Notes: a model not told the origin generated them from the sequence alone. Positions 33,607 to 44,628 are shown, numbered from the stretch's first letter. The stretch: DNA of 64,000 nt from Rhabdophis nuchalis (GCA_039707465.1 CM077648.1:20708119-20772118); one strand, 5' to 3'. A program made the numbers and translations.

Positions 33607-34140
33607 ATGCCCACTTTGGTAAGCATCCAAAGTGATTGGAGAAAGTTGAAGCTATGTATATTTTTATCGGTGTGCACAATTTTAGTGATCCTTGGGCTCA
33701 TTGCCAAAGGAACTCAGAAGAACCCTGAACAAAACAAGGTTACAGGTTATTCCCTTCAAGAAACACCATTTATTTACAGTGTTAAAGAAAATATTGTAAA
33801 TCATACCGTGACCTCTATAACTGGAATGTCTTAGGAGATAATCGTACTGCAGTGCCCAGACATTCCTTTAAACTGGTGGAAATGGCTTCCTGCTTCAGAC
33901 GCTAACACCACATACCATAAAGAATGGCAGTTATTGTGTCCACACTACACTGCCTTCTTTTGCAAAACAGAAAAGACAAAGATCGAGTTTTTGTTACCTG
34001 TTTCCTTGCCAAACTCACAACTCCAGCAGCCTGATTCTTACTGTCATGATTTTGCACCTACTCAAGCCATACTATCATACTTGCTCTTAAACTTCGACAT
34101 GTCCATTTCTTTTTATCCATTCCAGGTGGATAATTCCTGA
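33607..34140 (+). pseudogene. Unassigned frame with one stop codon
   Basis: An ATG frame of 75 codons (33607-33834) ends at TAG, and the same frame then stays open for another 101 codons to 34140. The first part has a short charged N-terminus, a hydrophobic stretch of about 20 residues (LCIFLSVCTILVILGLIA, roughly residues 16-33) and one N-glycosylation sequon (NHT), the layout of a type II membrane protein. The second part is rich in Trp, Cys and aromatic residues. I do not recognise a family. It could be a decayed single-exon gene, a pair of exon-like stretches or chance. Confidence 0.3.
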
Positions 34141-34194
34141 TACTTCTTCACCAAGAAACAATGGATGGAAGTTAATCAATGAGAGAGCAATCTA

Positions 34195-34296
34195 GAATTA
34201 GGGAGAACTTTCCTAGCAGTGAGAACAATTAATTAGTGCAGCAGTCTGCTTTCAGAAGCTGTGGGTGGTCCATCACTGGAGGCTTTCAAGACTGAA
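34195..34296 (+). mobile_element. CR1 LINE C-terminal remnant
   Basis: Reads GRTFLAVRTIN then SEAVGGPSLEAFKT, the CR1 C-terminus. It joins directly to a segment (34297-34350) that matches the palindrome arm at 61835-61885. Confidence 0.65.
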
Positions 34297-34350
34297 GACC
34301 CATCTGGAGAGCACCTTTGGGACCACCATAACCTAGATGATTGAGAATCC

Positions 34351-35009
34351 CCATAGTCATTTGTCCTTCATTTTGAATAAATTCCTAATTTCCATAGCAA
34401 CTGAGTGTGTATTTGAAATCAGAAGCAAGTTGGGTTTTGGTGAACATTCAGATAAGGGGTAGTGACTAAATATTGGAGAGCAGAGTGCCTTTATTATTAT
34501 ATTTCCATTAAGGGAATGTTGATTGGAAGCTGCGTGAGCAGAAATGACCTGAATGACAATGAAATGAAAACACACCATCATCTGATTAGTAGCAGCCAAG
34601 TTTCATAAATTACATTTAAAGAGGCTAGCAACAATCTCTTTCCCACAAACCCTCCTAAAGTTTAAATCCTTCTTGTGTGAAGGATAGAGCAGAATAGGTT
34701 GAGGTGCCATCTTGGAACAGGGAAGGATTGAAACACTAGGCACAGCCCTTTGTGAGATGATAAATAGCAGTTAGTTTGATCCCACCAATGTAGGTCCCTC
34801 TTCACCTGGGATGGCCTTCCCTTTTGCATTAAACAGTCAGCAGGAACTTTCCTTAGGTTCATTGATTAATCTACCTCTGCCATTTCAGAGTTGTAGATGT
34901 AGACAATAAATCTTTATAAGGACCTTTCCAGCTAGAGAAGTTTTGAAACTATCTTGGAGGAGAGAGAGGGGGAGAGGGAGGGAGGGAGGGAGGGAGGGAG
35001 GGAGGGAAG

Positions 35010-35078
<69 letters not shown>

Positions 35079-35906
35079 AGTAGTAGGTAGCATTCTAGTA
35101 AATTAGTACTTTGAAATGAATAAATGTCACGGAATCCATCAACATAATACTTTCAGTTACAGTTGTGTGTCATTTGTACAATTGGCATATCATCTATATA
35201 CAAAGTTATAGTTTCTATTCATCAATTCATTCATAGAAATTGGGCTCTTCTATTCTGCCACTGTTTCTATTCCTAACCACAAAGCAGTTTGAAGGTAACC
35301 CATAATTATCTAAAGTTCTGCCTAAAGCCAAAAACAAAGAGTAAAGCATGTAATTAAATCATTGCTTCAACCCTGAACTAGCATACATTCTGGCATAACA
35401 AAAATATCCTTATCTCTATGCCACACAAAAGAGAAATTAAATTAATGGCTTGCAAACTCCCTTCCCAGTTCCACCTTCTTAATCACACTGACTGTGCAAA
35501 ACCCCTGTAGTGTTGAATAGATGTATCTGGAAAATACTTTTCTTTTGAACTGAGAAAAAAAAATGTTGCAAGGTATCAATGACTGGATGGGTCTAAAGTT
35601 GACAATTTTTATAGCTGGATAAAGAGCAGGGGGGGGGGACCACATTTTTCTCTGCTCCTCTCTCTCCTCCTTGAATTGTCTTGTTTGAAAGCAATAACTT
35701 GTTACTACACAGTTCATGCCTAATTTATGTCTTATCATCTTTTGTTTAATTCTAATGCTTGGTAGTACAAATGTTTAGCATGAAGCTTGGACATCATATT
35801 CACAATATATCCTGCAAAGTAAAACAATATCATTTACCATCTAACTGGGGAGAGCAACTGGGAAAGTAATTTTGTTAGTAAGCAGTTTAAATCTTTTGAA
35901 ATATTT
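34351..35906. other. Unassigned DNA with a purine-rich microsatellite
   Basis: At 34963-35074 a (GGGA)n block becomes a pure (GA)n block of about 28 units. G(9-10) at about 35630. No gene seen. Confidence 0.5.
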
Positions 35907-35921
35907 ATATGGTTTGGAATA

Positions 35922-36285
35922 ATTAATAATAATTAATAATAATAATTTATTAAATTTCTAAACCGCCCCCTCTCCCCGAAGGGACTCGGGGCGGTGTACA
36001 GAAAAATTAAAAACATCTAAAACCATAACAATACATACATAATTAAAACTGAATTAAATAATAACCCTGTACTAAAATTTATAAAAGCATTAAAAACTGT
36101 ATTCCATTAAAACCAGATTAAATAATTTAAACTACAGACTGGGGCGAGGAGCATAAATTAGGCCAAGCCAGCCTGATGGAATAGATAGGTCTTAACTTTT
36201 TGGCGGAAGGGGTGGAGGTCTGTGGTAGTTCTAATATCGGGGGGTAGGTCGTTCCAAAGGGTCGGGCCCATCACAGAGAAGGCCC

Positions 36286-36317
<32 letters not shown>

Positions 36318-36752
36318 TTAATTTATAGACCGCTCCCTCTCCCCAAAGGGACTCGGGGCGGTGCACAGGGGAATTAAAATATACAGACATAAATATACAT
36401 AAATATAAATAAAATCAAAAAATTAAACAATTTATCCCTGCGCTAAAACCCAAAATACTAAAAACAAATCCCTTAAAAACCCAATTAAACAATAAAACAG
36501 ATGACTAACCCAGGCCGGCCAAGCAGAAAAAGTGTGTTTTTAATTTTTGATGAAAGGAGCGGAGGTCCGTAGTTGTTCTAATGTCGGGGGGGCAAGTCGT
36601 TCCAGAGGGCCGGGCCCGCCACAGAGAAGGCCCTTCCCCTCGGCGTCGCCCGCTGGCATTGCCTAGCGGATGGCACTTCACTCCCTCTCTGTGGGAGCGA
36701 ATCGGCCAAAGGGATATATGGGGCAGGATATGATCCCGCAAATAGTTTTGGA
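35922..36752 (-). mobile_element. Two L2-like LINE 3' copies, apparently self-nested
   Basis: Two minus-strand 3' segments stand in tandem: 35922-36287 (tail to CACAGAGAAGGCCCTT) and 36288-36752 (a new AAT tail, a second 3' UTR, through AGAAGGCCCTTCCCCTCGG to GATCCCGCAAATAG). The whole is flanked by a perfect 15-bp duplication, ATATGGTTTGGAATA, at 35907-35921 and 36753-36767. AAGGCCCTT occurs at the end of the first segment and again at the homologous place in the second. This fits a second copy landing inside the first. Non-coding. Confidence 0.8.
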
Positions 36753-36767
36753 ATATGGTTTGGAATA

Positions 36768-37630
36768 GTTCTGTGCCAGTAATTTCATCCAGTCTGTATG
36801 TGTTGTTTTATTGGTTATATAGGTTATATAGGGGTGTGTGTGTATGTGTGTGTGTGTGTGTGATAGAACAGCCCATTTCTTTTTTATATTTTTGGGAAGA
36901 TGCAGGGCGGGAGTAAGGAGGAGGTAATTGAAAATATCTACTGTAATCAAAATGGCTCATATCCTGTACAATGGTGTAGAATTAAAAAAAAAAGTTCCTT
37001 TGGTTCAATGAGTATTAAACATTTCCTGAACAAAATAGCAGAGGGCTTGAAATATACAACCAGACATAGCAAATAAATAGGATGGAACCTGTCAATGCAT
37101 ACACAAACAAATTTTAAATCTGAATAATTAGGGGAAAATGTGTTTAACTGTTAGATCATTTAAAAGAGGCGGCGGGGGGGGGAAGAGACATAAAGAGAGA
37201 ATATCTGGCAAACCCCATCTATTCTGAAAATAAATATATAGTATTAATGGACAAAAGACAGCCATTGAAATAGGCCATATAACACTGACCTTGGAAACTG
37301 ACAAAAGACTAATTGTTTTGCTAATGTGTGACTTCTTTGCTCAAAGGCTACTATTACCATGAAATTTTCCATATAGTAAAATTCTGAATTATGTTCAAAT
37401 AATTAGACTGCTGTGATTGAAACTTGGGTTCAAGGTTGTGCAAGAAAAGATCTTAAAGGCATTTTATCCTTGGAATTGCATAAAAATGTAAAAGCTTGCC
37501 ATCAATTTGTTGACAAACTTGAACCTTGTAATTTGTCATGGAAATAGACAGAATCATCCCAGTGTGTTTATTTGCCTAGCAGACCAATAACAGATTCCCA
37601 CGAGGCACGACAAATTCTATAAAATTGCTA
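36768..37630. other. Unassigned A+T-rich DNA
   Basis: Contains (GT)n at about 36832-36862 and a G-rich run at about 37170. No gene seen. Confidence 0.4.
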
Positions 37631-38083
37631 TTTTAATAATAATTTAATAATTTTAATAATAATAATAATAATTTTTATTTTTAAACCGCACCCTCTCCCC
37701 ACAGGGACCCGGGGCGGTGCACAGGCAGAATAAAAACAGTCAAAAAATACATACATTTCATAAAAAACAATTAAACCAACCCTGTGCTAAAAATTCGCTA
37801 AAAATGTGCTACCCCATTAAAAAACCCCAAAGACAGAGAGACTATCCTAGGCCGGCCAGACAGAAGAAGTGTGTTTTTAGCTTGAGACGGAAGGAGCGGA
37901 GGTCAGTGGTCATCCTGATATCGGGGGGAAGGTCGTTCCAGAGGGCCGGGCCCGCCACAGAGAGAGCCCTTCCCCTGGGAGTCGCCCGCTGACAGAGTCT
38001 AGTGGACGGCACCCGGAGAAGCCCCTCTCTGTGGGAGCGGATCGGCCGTGAGGATGTATGGGGCAGGATCCGATCCCGCAGAT
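37631..38083 (-). mobile_element. L2-like LINE 3' copy
   Basis: Minus-strand 3' UTR hairpin (ACCGCACCCTCTCCCC / GGACCCGGGGCGGTGC) and C-terminal coding remnant to GATCCGATCCCGCAGA. 5'-truncated. Confidence 0.85.
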
Positions 38084-38223
38084 TTTGTGCTTTGGCTTTA
38101 AGAAAAAAAAAGGAAACTTAAATAACCAACAAGTTTAAATGTATAATGTATAAATGGATCCAGGATGAATCATGACTATTCTTTATCTTGTATTATTAGC
38201 ACTCATAGATATACATATTGTGC

Positions 38224-38462
38224 CAGTGGTGGGTTCCTACTGGTTTGGACTGGTTTGGCTGAACCGGTAGTGGTTTGGCAGCCTGGATTGCTGGATCAGA
38301 CAGCAACCCAGGCCTGCCACAGACCCAAACTGGTTCTACCGGTGGTGCATTTAGAGAACAATTTTTATTGTATTGCACATGCGTGCACAGTGCGCATCAA
38401 GCATGCATGCATAGCGTGCCCATGAGCGAACCCACAGTAGTGGCTGCTGGAACCCACCCTTG
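38224..38462. mobile_element. hAT-type element (ACCGGTAGT family)
   Basis: Starts CAGTGGTGGGTTCC and ends GGAACCCACCCTTG. Flanks TATTGTGC and CATTGTAC agree at 6 of 8 positions. Confidence 0.75.
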
Positions 38463-38491
38463 CATTGTACACCATATTTGAGCAATAAGCC

Positions 38492-38605
38492 ATCAAAATA
38501 GGCCACACCAAGCTTAGCTTGCATTTTGGGGGTTCGGGCACACACACAATCACTTGTGCATGCGCATGCTTTGGGCACTCGGTCCAGAAAAGGTTAGCTA
38601 TCACT
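38492..38605. mobile_element. hAT-type element (GATGGCGAACC family), right part
   Basis: Ends GGGCACTCGGTCCAGAAAAG then GTTAGCTATCACTG, the same right end as 18258-18582 and 61982-62250. Confidence 0.6.
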
Positions 38606-39874
38606 GGACTAGAAGATCTCCAAGATCTCTTCCAACTCTGTTATTCTGTTATAAGATAAAGCAGCGATATTCAAGGATGGGCTAAAATATTCTTGAAAAC
38701 TTACCATGATTAAGAATGATCGAATACAAAGTCAAGCAGAGCATGTGAGAACAGCTAATGGAGATGAGGAAACTCACGATTTAATACTTTACCAAAGTAG
38801 TACGAAACATTGTCTGCTTCAGTCATTAGACCATGATTTCTGAGAACTGTTCTTGCTGTTTTGAAAAATGCAACTTCTAAATGTTAAAATCTCGAAGATA
38901 AAACAGATGCCCATGGAACCTAGCCCCACACTCAATATGTTCCTTCAGCTACAACCACCACCACCACCACCAACATATAAGTTCTTGACCAGCCAAAAAT
39001 CTTCCATCATGAGACGTTTATAAATGTATAGTCATTGATCTTCATGGTCTTCATAAAGCCATGTGATTTTGTCTGCAACCTTTTAGAACATTTAACCTCA
39101 GATTGTGGTAAAAAAATCAATTTCCTATGCTAAAGAAACAGAACTTAGAAACAAATAGTCACATCAATGATACCTTAAAAGTTCACAGATTTTCCTGCTT
39201 CGGTGACACCCTATAATGATGTCAAGGTCTTGGGAAAAAAGACTACAATATTAACAAGATGGAGGGCCAACTTAATGGAAATTCCATTGATAAAATGCCA
39301 TCCGCATATAGTAAGTAATTGTTCTTTGGCTATTATACTCTTACCAAAGAAGCAATATATCAGGGGCTTGCTCATCTGAGCATAACTCTACAAAATTCTG
39401 AGAAGGTGCAAGCTGTATATCACCAAACCATGGAACATTAAAAGGAACTAACTTATTCATTCATTATTGTATTGCACCATCTGTAGTCAGGAATTATGAC
39501 AGGCATATTAATCTAAAAATATTTTGAGTGTAAGTGAAGTGAATGCATTATTTTCTTATAATGCTGAGGGTGATTCTGGGGAGAGTCCCTAAGACATCCA
39601 TTAGATTTGATTCTCCTAGCAAATGGCATTGCCGTTGATCATACAATGCTGGCATTAATCTGAATAGGACGTTCACAAAATTTGCATGCACCAATGCTGT
39701 GCTGTGGAATGAGATTGGAGGCTGCAAATGAAGAGCTGCCTTTGGTGTCAAACCAACAATGTTCTCTAACTCAGCCAAGCTTGTTGTGGAGATAGAACAT
39801 CATTATTACTTAAAAGCAAACGTAATCTATGTTAACTGTGATGGGAAAAATAAAGTATAAAAATCCATACAGAG
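38606..39874. other. Unassigned DNA
   Basis: No gene or nameable repeat seen; a short (CCA)n run at about 38954-38972. Confidence 0.4.
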
Positions 39875-40125
39875 CAGGGGTGTCAAAATGGATTTCTTTG
39901 AGGGGTGGATCAGCATTGTAGTTCTCCTTCATGGGCCGGCAGGGGGTAGGGGTAACGGCAGTTGGAAGACAGGACGGCTGCCTCCTGCAGTACCCTGCCA
40001 GTCACAAATGGGGCACGTGGGGTCCATGTGCAGTCATGGACCCCACATTTTCTGTGTACTGTGCTGTTGTAACTTTGAATGGTCACTAAATGAGCTGTTG
40101 TAAATCAAGAACTATCTGTATACCC
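39875..40125. mobile_element. hAT-type (CAGGGGTGTCAAA) left part joined to CTTACGACC-family right end
   Basis: Starts CAGGGGTGTCAAAATGGATT like 58887-59245. From about 40060 it reads GCTGTTGTAACTTTGAATGG to GAACTATCTG, the right end of the other family. A deletion fusion of two neighbours is likely. Confidence 0.5.
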
Positions 40126-40518
40126 TGGCACACAGGGAGATTTTATATATTATTTTTCTATCAAATTTTCCACTGATTCACCATCTCCTGTAAGCAGCAT
40201 ATATCGTATGTTTAGTGGTTTGAAATCAAAATCCATGCTACTCGGAATTCACCCTCCCTTAATATTTTGAATACATGTTTGATATTTTTCTTAATCCTAA
40301 ATTTCTTGCAATTTAGTGTCAATTTCTTAATATATTTGTTCCCATTTAAAATGAGATGCCTTATGTCTATATAACCAACATTGAAAGCTTGCCAGAACAT
40401 TAGTGTTTAAACTTGTTTTTCCAGTTAATTGTCTCTTTTTCAGGGCTGTAAAATTGGGAAATAATAATTGGGAGAAATATTAAAATGTTGTTAAAATGGC
40501 CTCATAATTAGTTAGTTG
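40126..40518. other. Unassigned A+T-rich DNA
   Basis: No gene or nameable repeat seen. Confidence 0.35.
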
Positions 40519-40623
40519 GATATCTCTTTTCCTTTCCTACCTCCTTTCCTTTCCTCTCCTTTCCTTCTTCTCCCTTCGCTTCCTTTCCTTTCTTTTCTTC
40601 CTTCCGTTCCCTTCCTTCCATTC
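40519..40623. repeat. Polypyrimidine tract, left part
   Basis: C/T-rich (CCTTT/CCTTC) sequence that resumes at 42426 after the LTR element. Confidence 0.85.
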
Positions 40624-40954
40624 TGTTGTGTCCTCGACCTGCGACCGGTCTCGAGTTACGACCGGCCGCAGGTTTTCCAGGCTGCCTCTTGGAGCCTTGG
40701 CAACAGGCTGTAGCAAGGCAGCCAACTGACAGACGCGCCTGATTGGCTGAGGCGCGCCTGGCCCTTGCTGCAGCCTGATTGGCTCCCCCTTTGACAGCTC
40801 CAAATATAAAGAGCTGTCAAAGCGCGGGAGCCCCTGTCTACCGCACCTTTTCTTTAACTGAACTTTCTTTCCTTGTAAGCTGTGCCTAGCTAAATAAAAG
40901 CTATGTTTCTGAGCAAACCTGATGTGGACCCACTTATTGACCGAAGTCACAACA
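40624..40954 (+). promoter_or_regulatory. 5' LTR with CCAAT, TATA and polyadenylation signals
   Basis: Two inverted CCAAT boxes (GATTGGCTGA at about 40741; GATTGGCTCC at about 40776) precede TATAAA at 40805-40810. AATAAA stands at 40893-40898. The TATA box sits in the 10-nt loop of a perfect 12-bp inverted repeat, CTTTGACAGCTC (40789-40800) and GAGCTGTCAAAG (40811-40822). The layout predicts a start near 40835-40840 and a short R region. Confidence 0.75.
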
Positions 40955-42111
40955 CTGGCGACGAAGGTGGGATCAGGCAGCGCTCATCGAGAAATAGCGA
41001 AAAGAATTTTTACCCTCCCTGTTTTGTTGCGGTACGATCCCGCTCGACCCATCGAAGCGGCCACGGAAACCTGGGTCTCCTACGGCCCGCCTCGAGCGCT
41101 TCCCTGCTGGCTAGTACGACCGGGCCAGGACGCTCGAAGACCCCTCGAGCTGCGGCGGCCGAGACCTCGAAACCGCGCAAGCCGTGGCTACCCCGGCAGC
41201 GGTCGACGACCTGCCGCGGGACACCGCTTCGCCCTCGGACAAAGCCAACAGAAACAGCCAGGAACTAAGAAACGCACCGCTTCTTCCTCGGATCGAGCCG
41301 ACAGAAGCAGCCAAGGCCTACGGGACTCCTGAGTCGCCGTGCAAGGCCCACCTACCGCCGCTATGACAAGCCTCCGCACCCAAAGAAACCGACAAGCCTC
41401 GCACCCAAAGAAACCGACAAGCCTTCGCACCCAAAAGAAACCGACAAGCCTTCGCACCCAAAAGAAACCGACAAGCCTTCAAACGCAAGGCGAGGCACCA
41501 GACCACCGCAGCGCCAGCAGCACCAGCAGCAGCAACAGCGGCAAACCATCCGGCTGCCTCGCCGGGGCCCAACAGCCCGCCCGGCCGGGCCTGGGCTTCC
41601 CCGACTCCCAGCAATCATCTTCGGCCTGGCCGGGCTGACGCCGACCAGGCCCTCCCATCGAAGACCACGCCGAGATCCGTGAGACCTGCAAAAGGGCCTT
41701 CGCTAGTCAGGCCTCCCTGCCACCTCCCTGTCAGGCCTGTCCTGCCTCCCGCCATCATCGGCCTGGCCCAAGCCGACCAGTCGACCAGGCCTCCCTATCG
41801 AAGACCACGCCTCCTCGCCTGACTACCAGCAACATTCATAGGCCTAGCTCAAGCCGAGCGGACGACCAGGCCTACACAACAATCGCCACGCCCCCTCGCC
41901 CCGACTCACCGTTCCAGAGGACTCCGCCTATCCGGTAGGCCTCTCCGATGACATCGCCTGGAGCTACACCCCGGCAAGGAGGAGCTTCCAGGGACACGTC
42001 CTCTTCCTCCAGCTCCTGACGAGACTCTGGGACAATCCAGCGGACTGCACATGCTCCGCTCTCCTGATGGACAGCTTTTTCGCGCATGCGCAGACCAAGG
42101 GGGGAAAGGGG
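40955..42111 (+). other. LTR-element interior, no full gene
   Basis: After the primer-binding site a frame (within 40922-41332) includes VLLRYDPARPIEAATETW, which resembles the YDP..PI..ATDAS entry of Gypsy RNase H; this may be a pol remnant. Four 25-27-bp tandem units with GCACCCAAAGAAACCGAC lie at 41368-41472. An NRF1-like CGCGCATGCGC is at about 42080-42090. The rest is Pro/Arg-rich when translated and has no recognised domain. Confidence 0.55.
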
Positions 42112-42425
42112 TGTTGTGTCCTCGACCTGCGACCGGTCTCGAGTTACGACCGGCCACAGGTTTTCCAGGCTGCCTCTTGGAGCCTTGGCAACAGGCTGTA
42201 GCAAGGCAGCCAACTGACAGACGCGCCTGATTGGCTGAGGCGCGCCTGGCCCTTGCTGCAGCCTGATTGGCTCCCCCTTTGACAGCTCCAAATATAAAGA
42301 GCCCCTGTCTACCGCACCTTTTCTTTAACTGAACTTTCTTTCCTTGTAAGCTGTGCCTAGCTAAATAAAAGCTATGTTTCTGAGCAAACCTGATGTGGAC
42401 CCACTTATTGACCGAAGTCACAACA
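42112..42425 (+). repeat. 3' LTR
   Basis: Same as the 5' LTR but lacking 17 bp (CTGTCAAAGCGCGGGAG), so the right arm of the hairpin around the TATA box is absent. Confidence 0.9.
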
Positions 42426-42645
42426 CATTCCCTTCACTGCCTCCCCTCCCCTCCCCTCCCTTCGCTTCATTTCCTTTCCTTCTTCCCTTCCCTTCCTTCC
42501 CTTCCCTCCCTCCCCTCCCTTCGCTTCCTTTCCTTTCCTTTCCTTCTTCCCTTTTCTTCCCTTCCTTCTCTTCCCTCCCTCCCCTCCTCTCCCTTCCCTT
42601 CCCTTGCCCTCCCTTTCTTCTCTTCCCTCCCCTCCCCTTCCCTTG
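42426..42645. repeat. Polypyrimidine tract, right part
   Basis: (CCCTT)/(CCTTT)-rich run continuing the tract at 40519-40623. Confidence 0.9.
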
Positions 42646-43324
42646 TAATGATTATAATCCTTATCGAAGTAGACGTGTATAGATCTGCTTGATATGAGGA
42701 CAACAGTTCTCTCTGGCAAGACTCTACTTTATCATTTTGAAATAATGTACAGTATATGATGTATATGTATATGTATATAGGGGAGCAGTTCATCTTGAGA
42801 TAGCTGTTTGGTCAAGGAGATAATATTCCCTTCCTTGACAAGACACTTCATCACAAGGAGGCAACATGTTCACCTTGATGCTTTCCTAAGAAATGTTGAG
42901 GCAGGACTACTGTCTTGATGGGTCCCAAATGAAAAAGCTAGTTCTGATGATTGAAGTTCAAAGCAGCCACATTTGGTTAAAAGTGAGGCACTACAGTTTG
43001 TCATGCAGCAACCCAACGTTTGTGTAGTTAGAGGTGTTGAATAAAGCAAAATTCCCCTTCAAAGTTTGGATAGCCTTAATGAATCCTATTAGAACAATTC
43101 GACAGTTTTGACTATATGAAAAATAGCTACATTAATAGATGAATGGAAATTTCGCACAAACCCCCCCCAGGAAATTATCAGTGGAATGTAACATTAGTGG
43201 CAGACTATTTCAGTTGGTCATCGTAATCAAGGACAATTTTTTTTAACTTTTCATTAAATCGGGACAAATGTCAGTTCATTTATTGTAGAACATGCTGAAT
43301 GACTCTATGCTTAGAACTTACTCC
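42646..43324. other. Unassigned A+T-rich DNA
   Basis: No gene or nameable repeat seen. Confidence 0.4.
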
Positions 43325-43414
43325 TCAGTGAGGACTCGTTGGAAATAGTTTTAAGGGATGATAGGATAGCAGTCTTCTAGTACTTGAGAGGCTGTCACAG
43401 AAAAGGGGTCGATC

Positions 43415-43690
43415 CAGAGATAAAGTCCAGCAGGTTCTGAAAGGTTCTGGAGAACCAGTAGCGGAAATTTTGAATAGTTTGGAGAACTGGCAAATGTCAC
43501 CTCTGGCTGGCCCCAAAGTGGGCTGGGAATGGAGATTTTGCTGTATCCTTCCCCTGGGATGGGGTGGGAATGGAGATTTTGCAGTATCCTTCTCCTCCCA
43601 TGCCTACCAAGCCACAACCACCAAGCCACACTATGCCTACCAAGCCACACCCACAGAACCAGTAGTAAAAAAAATTGAATTTTACCACTG
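43415..43690. mobile_element. hAT-type element (CAGTGGTGG..ATTCAA family) inside CR1
   Basis: Reverse orientation: starts CAGAGATAAAGTCCAGC and ends AATTTTACCACTG. Flanks GGTCGATC and GGTTGACC agree at 6 of 8 positions. It carries one GCGGAAATTTTGAATAGTTT unit where the copy at 7118-7717 has twelve. Confidence 0.75.
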
Positions 43691-43778
43691 GGTTGACCTA
43701 TCTCCAAAGGACCTGGAGGCAGGACCAGAAGTAACAGGTGGAAGATCATTAAAGAGATCCAACCTAGAACTATCAAGT

Positions 43779-44203
43779 TTCAAGTTTATTGGATCTATAT
43801 CCCGCCCTATCTCCCCGAAGGGACTCGGGGTGGCGCACAGGCAAGTATTAAAAACAATACAAAAATGCAATATAACTACAATAAAAATATATTAAATTTA
43901 AACCCGTGCTAAAAACATCTTTAAAACCCATCTAAAAACCCTTACTAAAATCCCTACAATTTATTATTAAAATCTAAGCCAGGTCAGCCAGATGGAAAAA
44001 GTGAGTTTTAAGCTCCCGGCGGAAGAGGCACAGGTCCGTGATGGTACAAATGTTGGGGGGTAGGTCGTTCCAGAGAGCCGGATGCGCCACAGAGAAGGCC
44101 CTTCCCCTGGGGGTCGCGAGCCGGCATTGGCCGGCAGACGGCACCCTGAGGAGGCCCTCCCTGTGCGAGCGGACAGGACGGAGGGATGTGTGTGGAGAAA
44201 TTC
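43779..44203 (-). mobile_element. L2-like LINE 3' copy inside CR1
   Basis: Plus strand reads CCCGCCCTATCTCCCCGAAG and GGGACTCGGGGTGGCGCACA, then the reverse complement of the C-terminal coding region. Its tail is unusual: two CAAGTTT units instead of ATT. Confidence 0.8.
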
Positions 44204-44444
44204 CCTAAGGGTGAGAACAATTAATTAGTGGAATGGCTTACCACTAGAAGCTGTAGGTATTCCATCACTGGAGATTTTCAAGAAGAGACTGGAAAATCAT
44301 TTGTCTGGAGTTGGTATAGGTTTCCTGCTTGAGTAGGACATTGGACTATAAGGCCTCCAAACCTTGCAAGCCTATTATTCCATGTCCTAAATGTTAGTAG
44401 CAGTACCAAATTAGGTCTGCCTTGGAGAGTTCAGTGAGCTTCAT

Positions 44445-44628
44445 ATACATGAAGTTTTAAATTGGGTTTTAAAAATTTGGTTTTAGCGCAGGATGGGGTT
44501 ATTTAATAGTTTTTTAAATTATATTTATTGTATTTTTGTATGTTTTTTAAATTTCCTGTGCGCCGCCCTGGGTCCTCTGTGGAGAAGGGCAAGGTATAAA
44601 TTTAAATAAATAAATAAATAAATAAATC
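44445..44628 (+). mobile_element. L2-like LINE 3' UTR fragment, AAAT-tail subfamily
   Basis: GTTTTAGCGCAGGATGGGG, CGCCGCCCTGGGTCC, GGAGAAGGGCAAGGTATAAA and (AAAT)n. Only the 3' UTR is present. Confidence 0.75.

Larger units (their letters stand above)
40624..42425 (+). mobile_element. Non-autonomous LTR retrotransposon
   Basis: Two direct LTRs, TGTTGTG...CACAACA (40624-40954, 331 bp; 42112-42425, 314 bp), enclose 1157 bp. CATTC is duplicated at 40619-40623 and 42426-42430 (5-bp TSD). One base after the 5' LTR a primer-binding site TGGCGACGAAGGTGGGAT (40956-40973) resembles the 3' end of tRNA-Ser(GCU). A polypurine tract AAGGGGGGAAAGGGG (42097-42111) abuts the 3' LTR. The interior is G+C-rich and has no gag or pol of normal length. 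It would need proteins from a related, probably Ty3/Gypsy-like, element. LTRs differ by a 17-bp indel and about one substitution, so insertion was recent. Confidence 0.9.
43325..44400 (+). mobile_element. CR1 LINE 3' end interrupted twice
   Basis: CR1 C-terminal coding pieces lie at 43335-43414 (DDRIAVF.YLRGCHRKG), 43691-43778 (GAGGCAGGACCAGAAG.. KEIQPRT) and 44204-44400 (NGLPLEAVGIPSLEIFKK and RLENHLSG). A hAT-type element (43415-43690) and a minus-strand L2-like copy (43779-44203) separate them. Confidence 0.75.

Noticed and set aside
42393..42793. Frames in the polypyrimidine tract
   Set aside because: Low-complexity Ser/Pro/Leu or Arg/Lys/Glu/Gly translations of a simple repeat.
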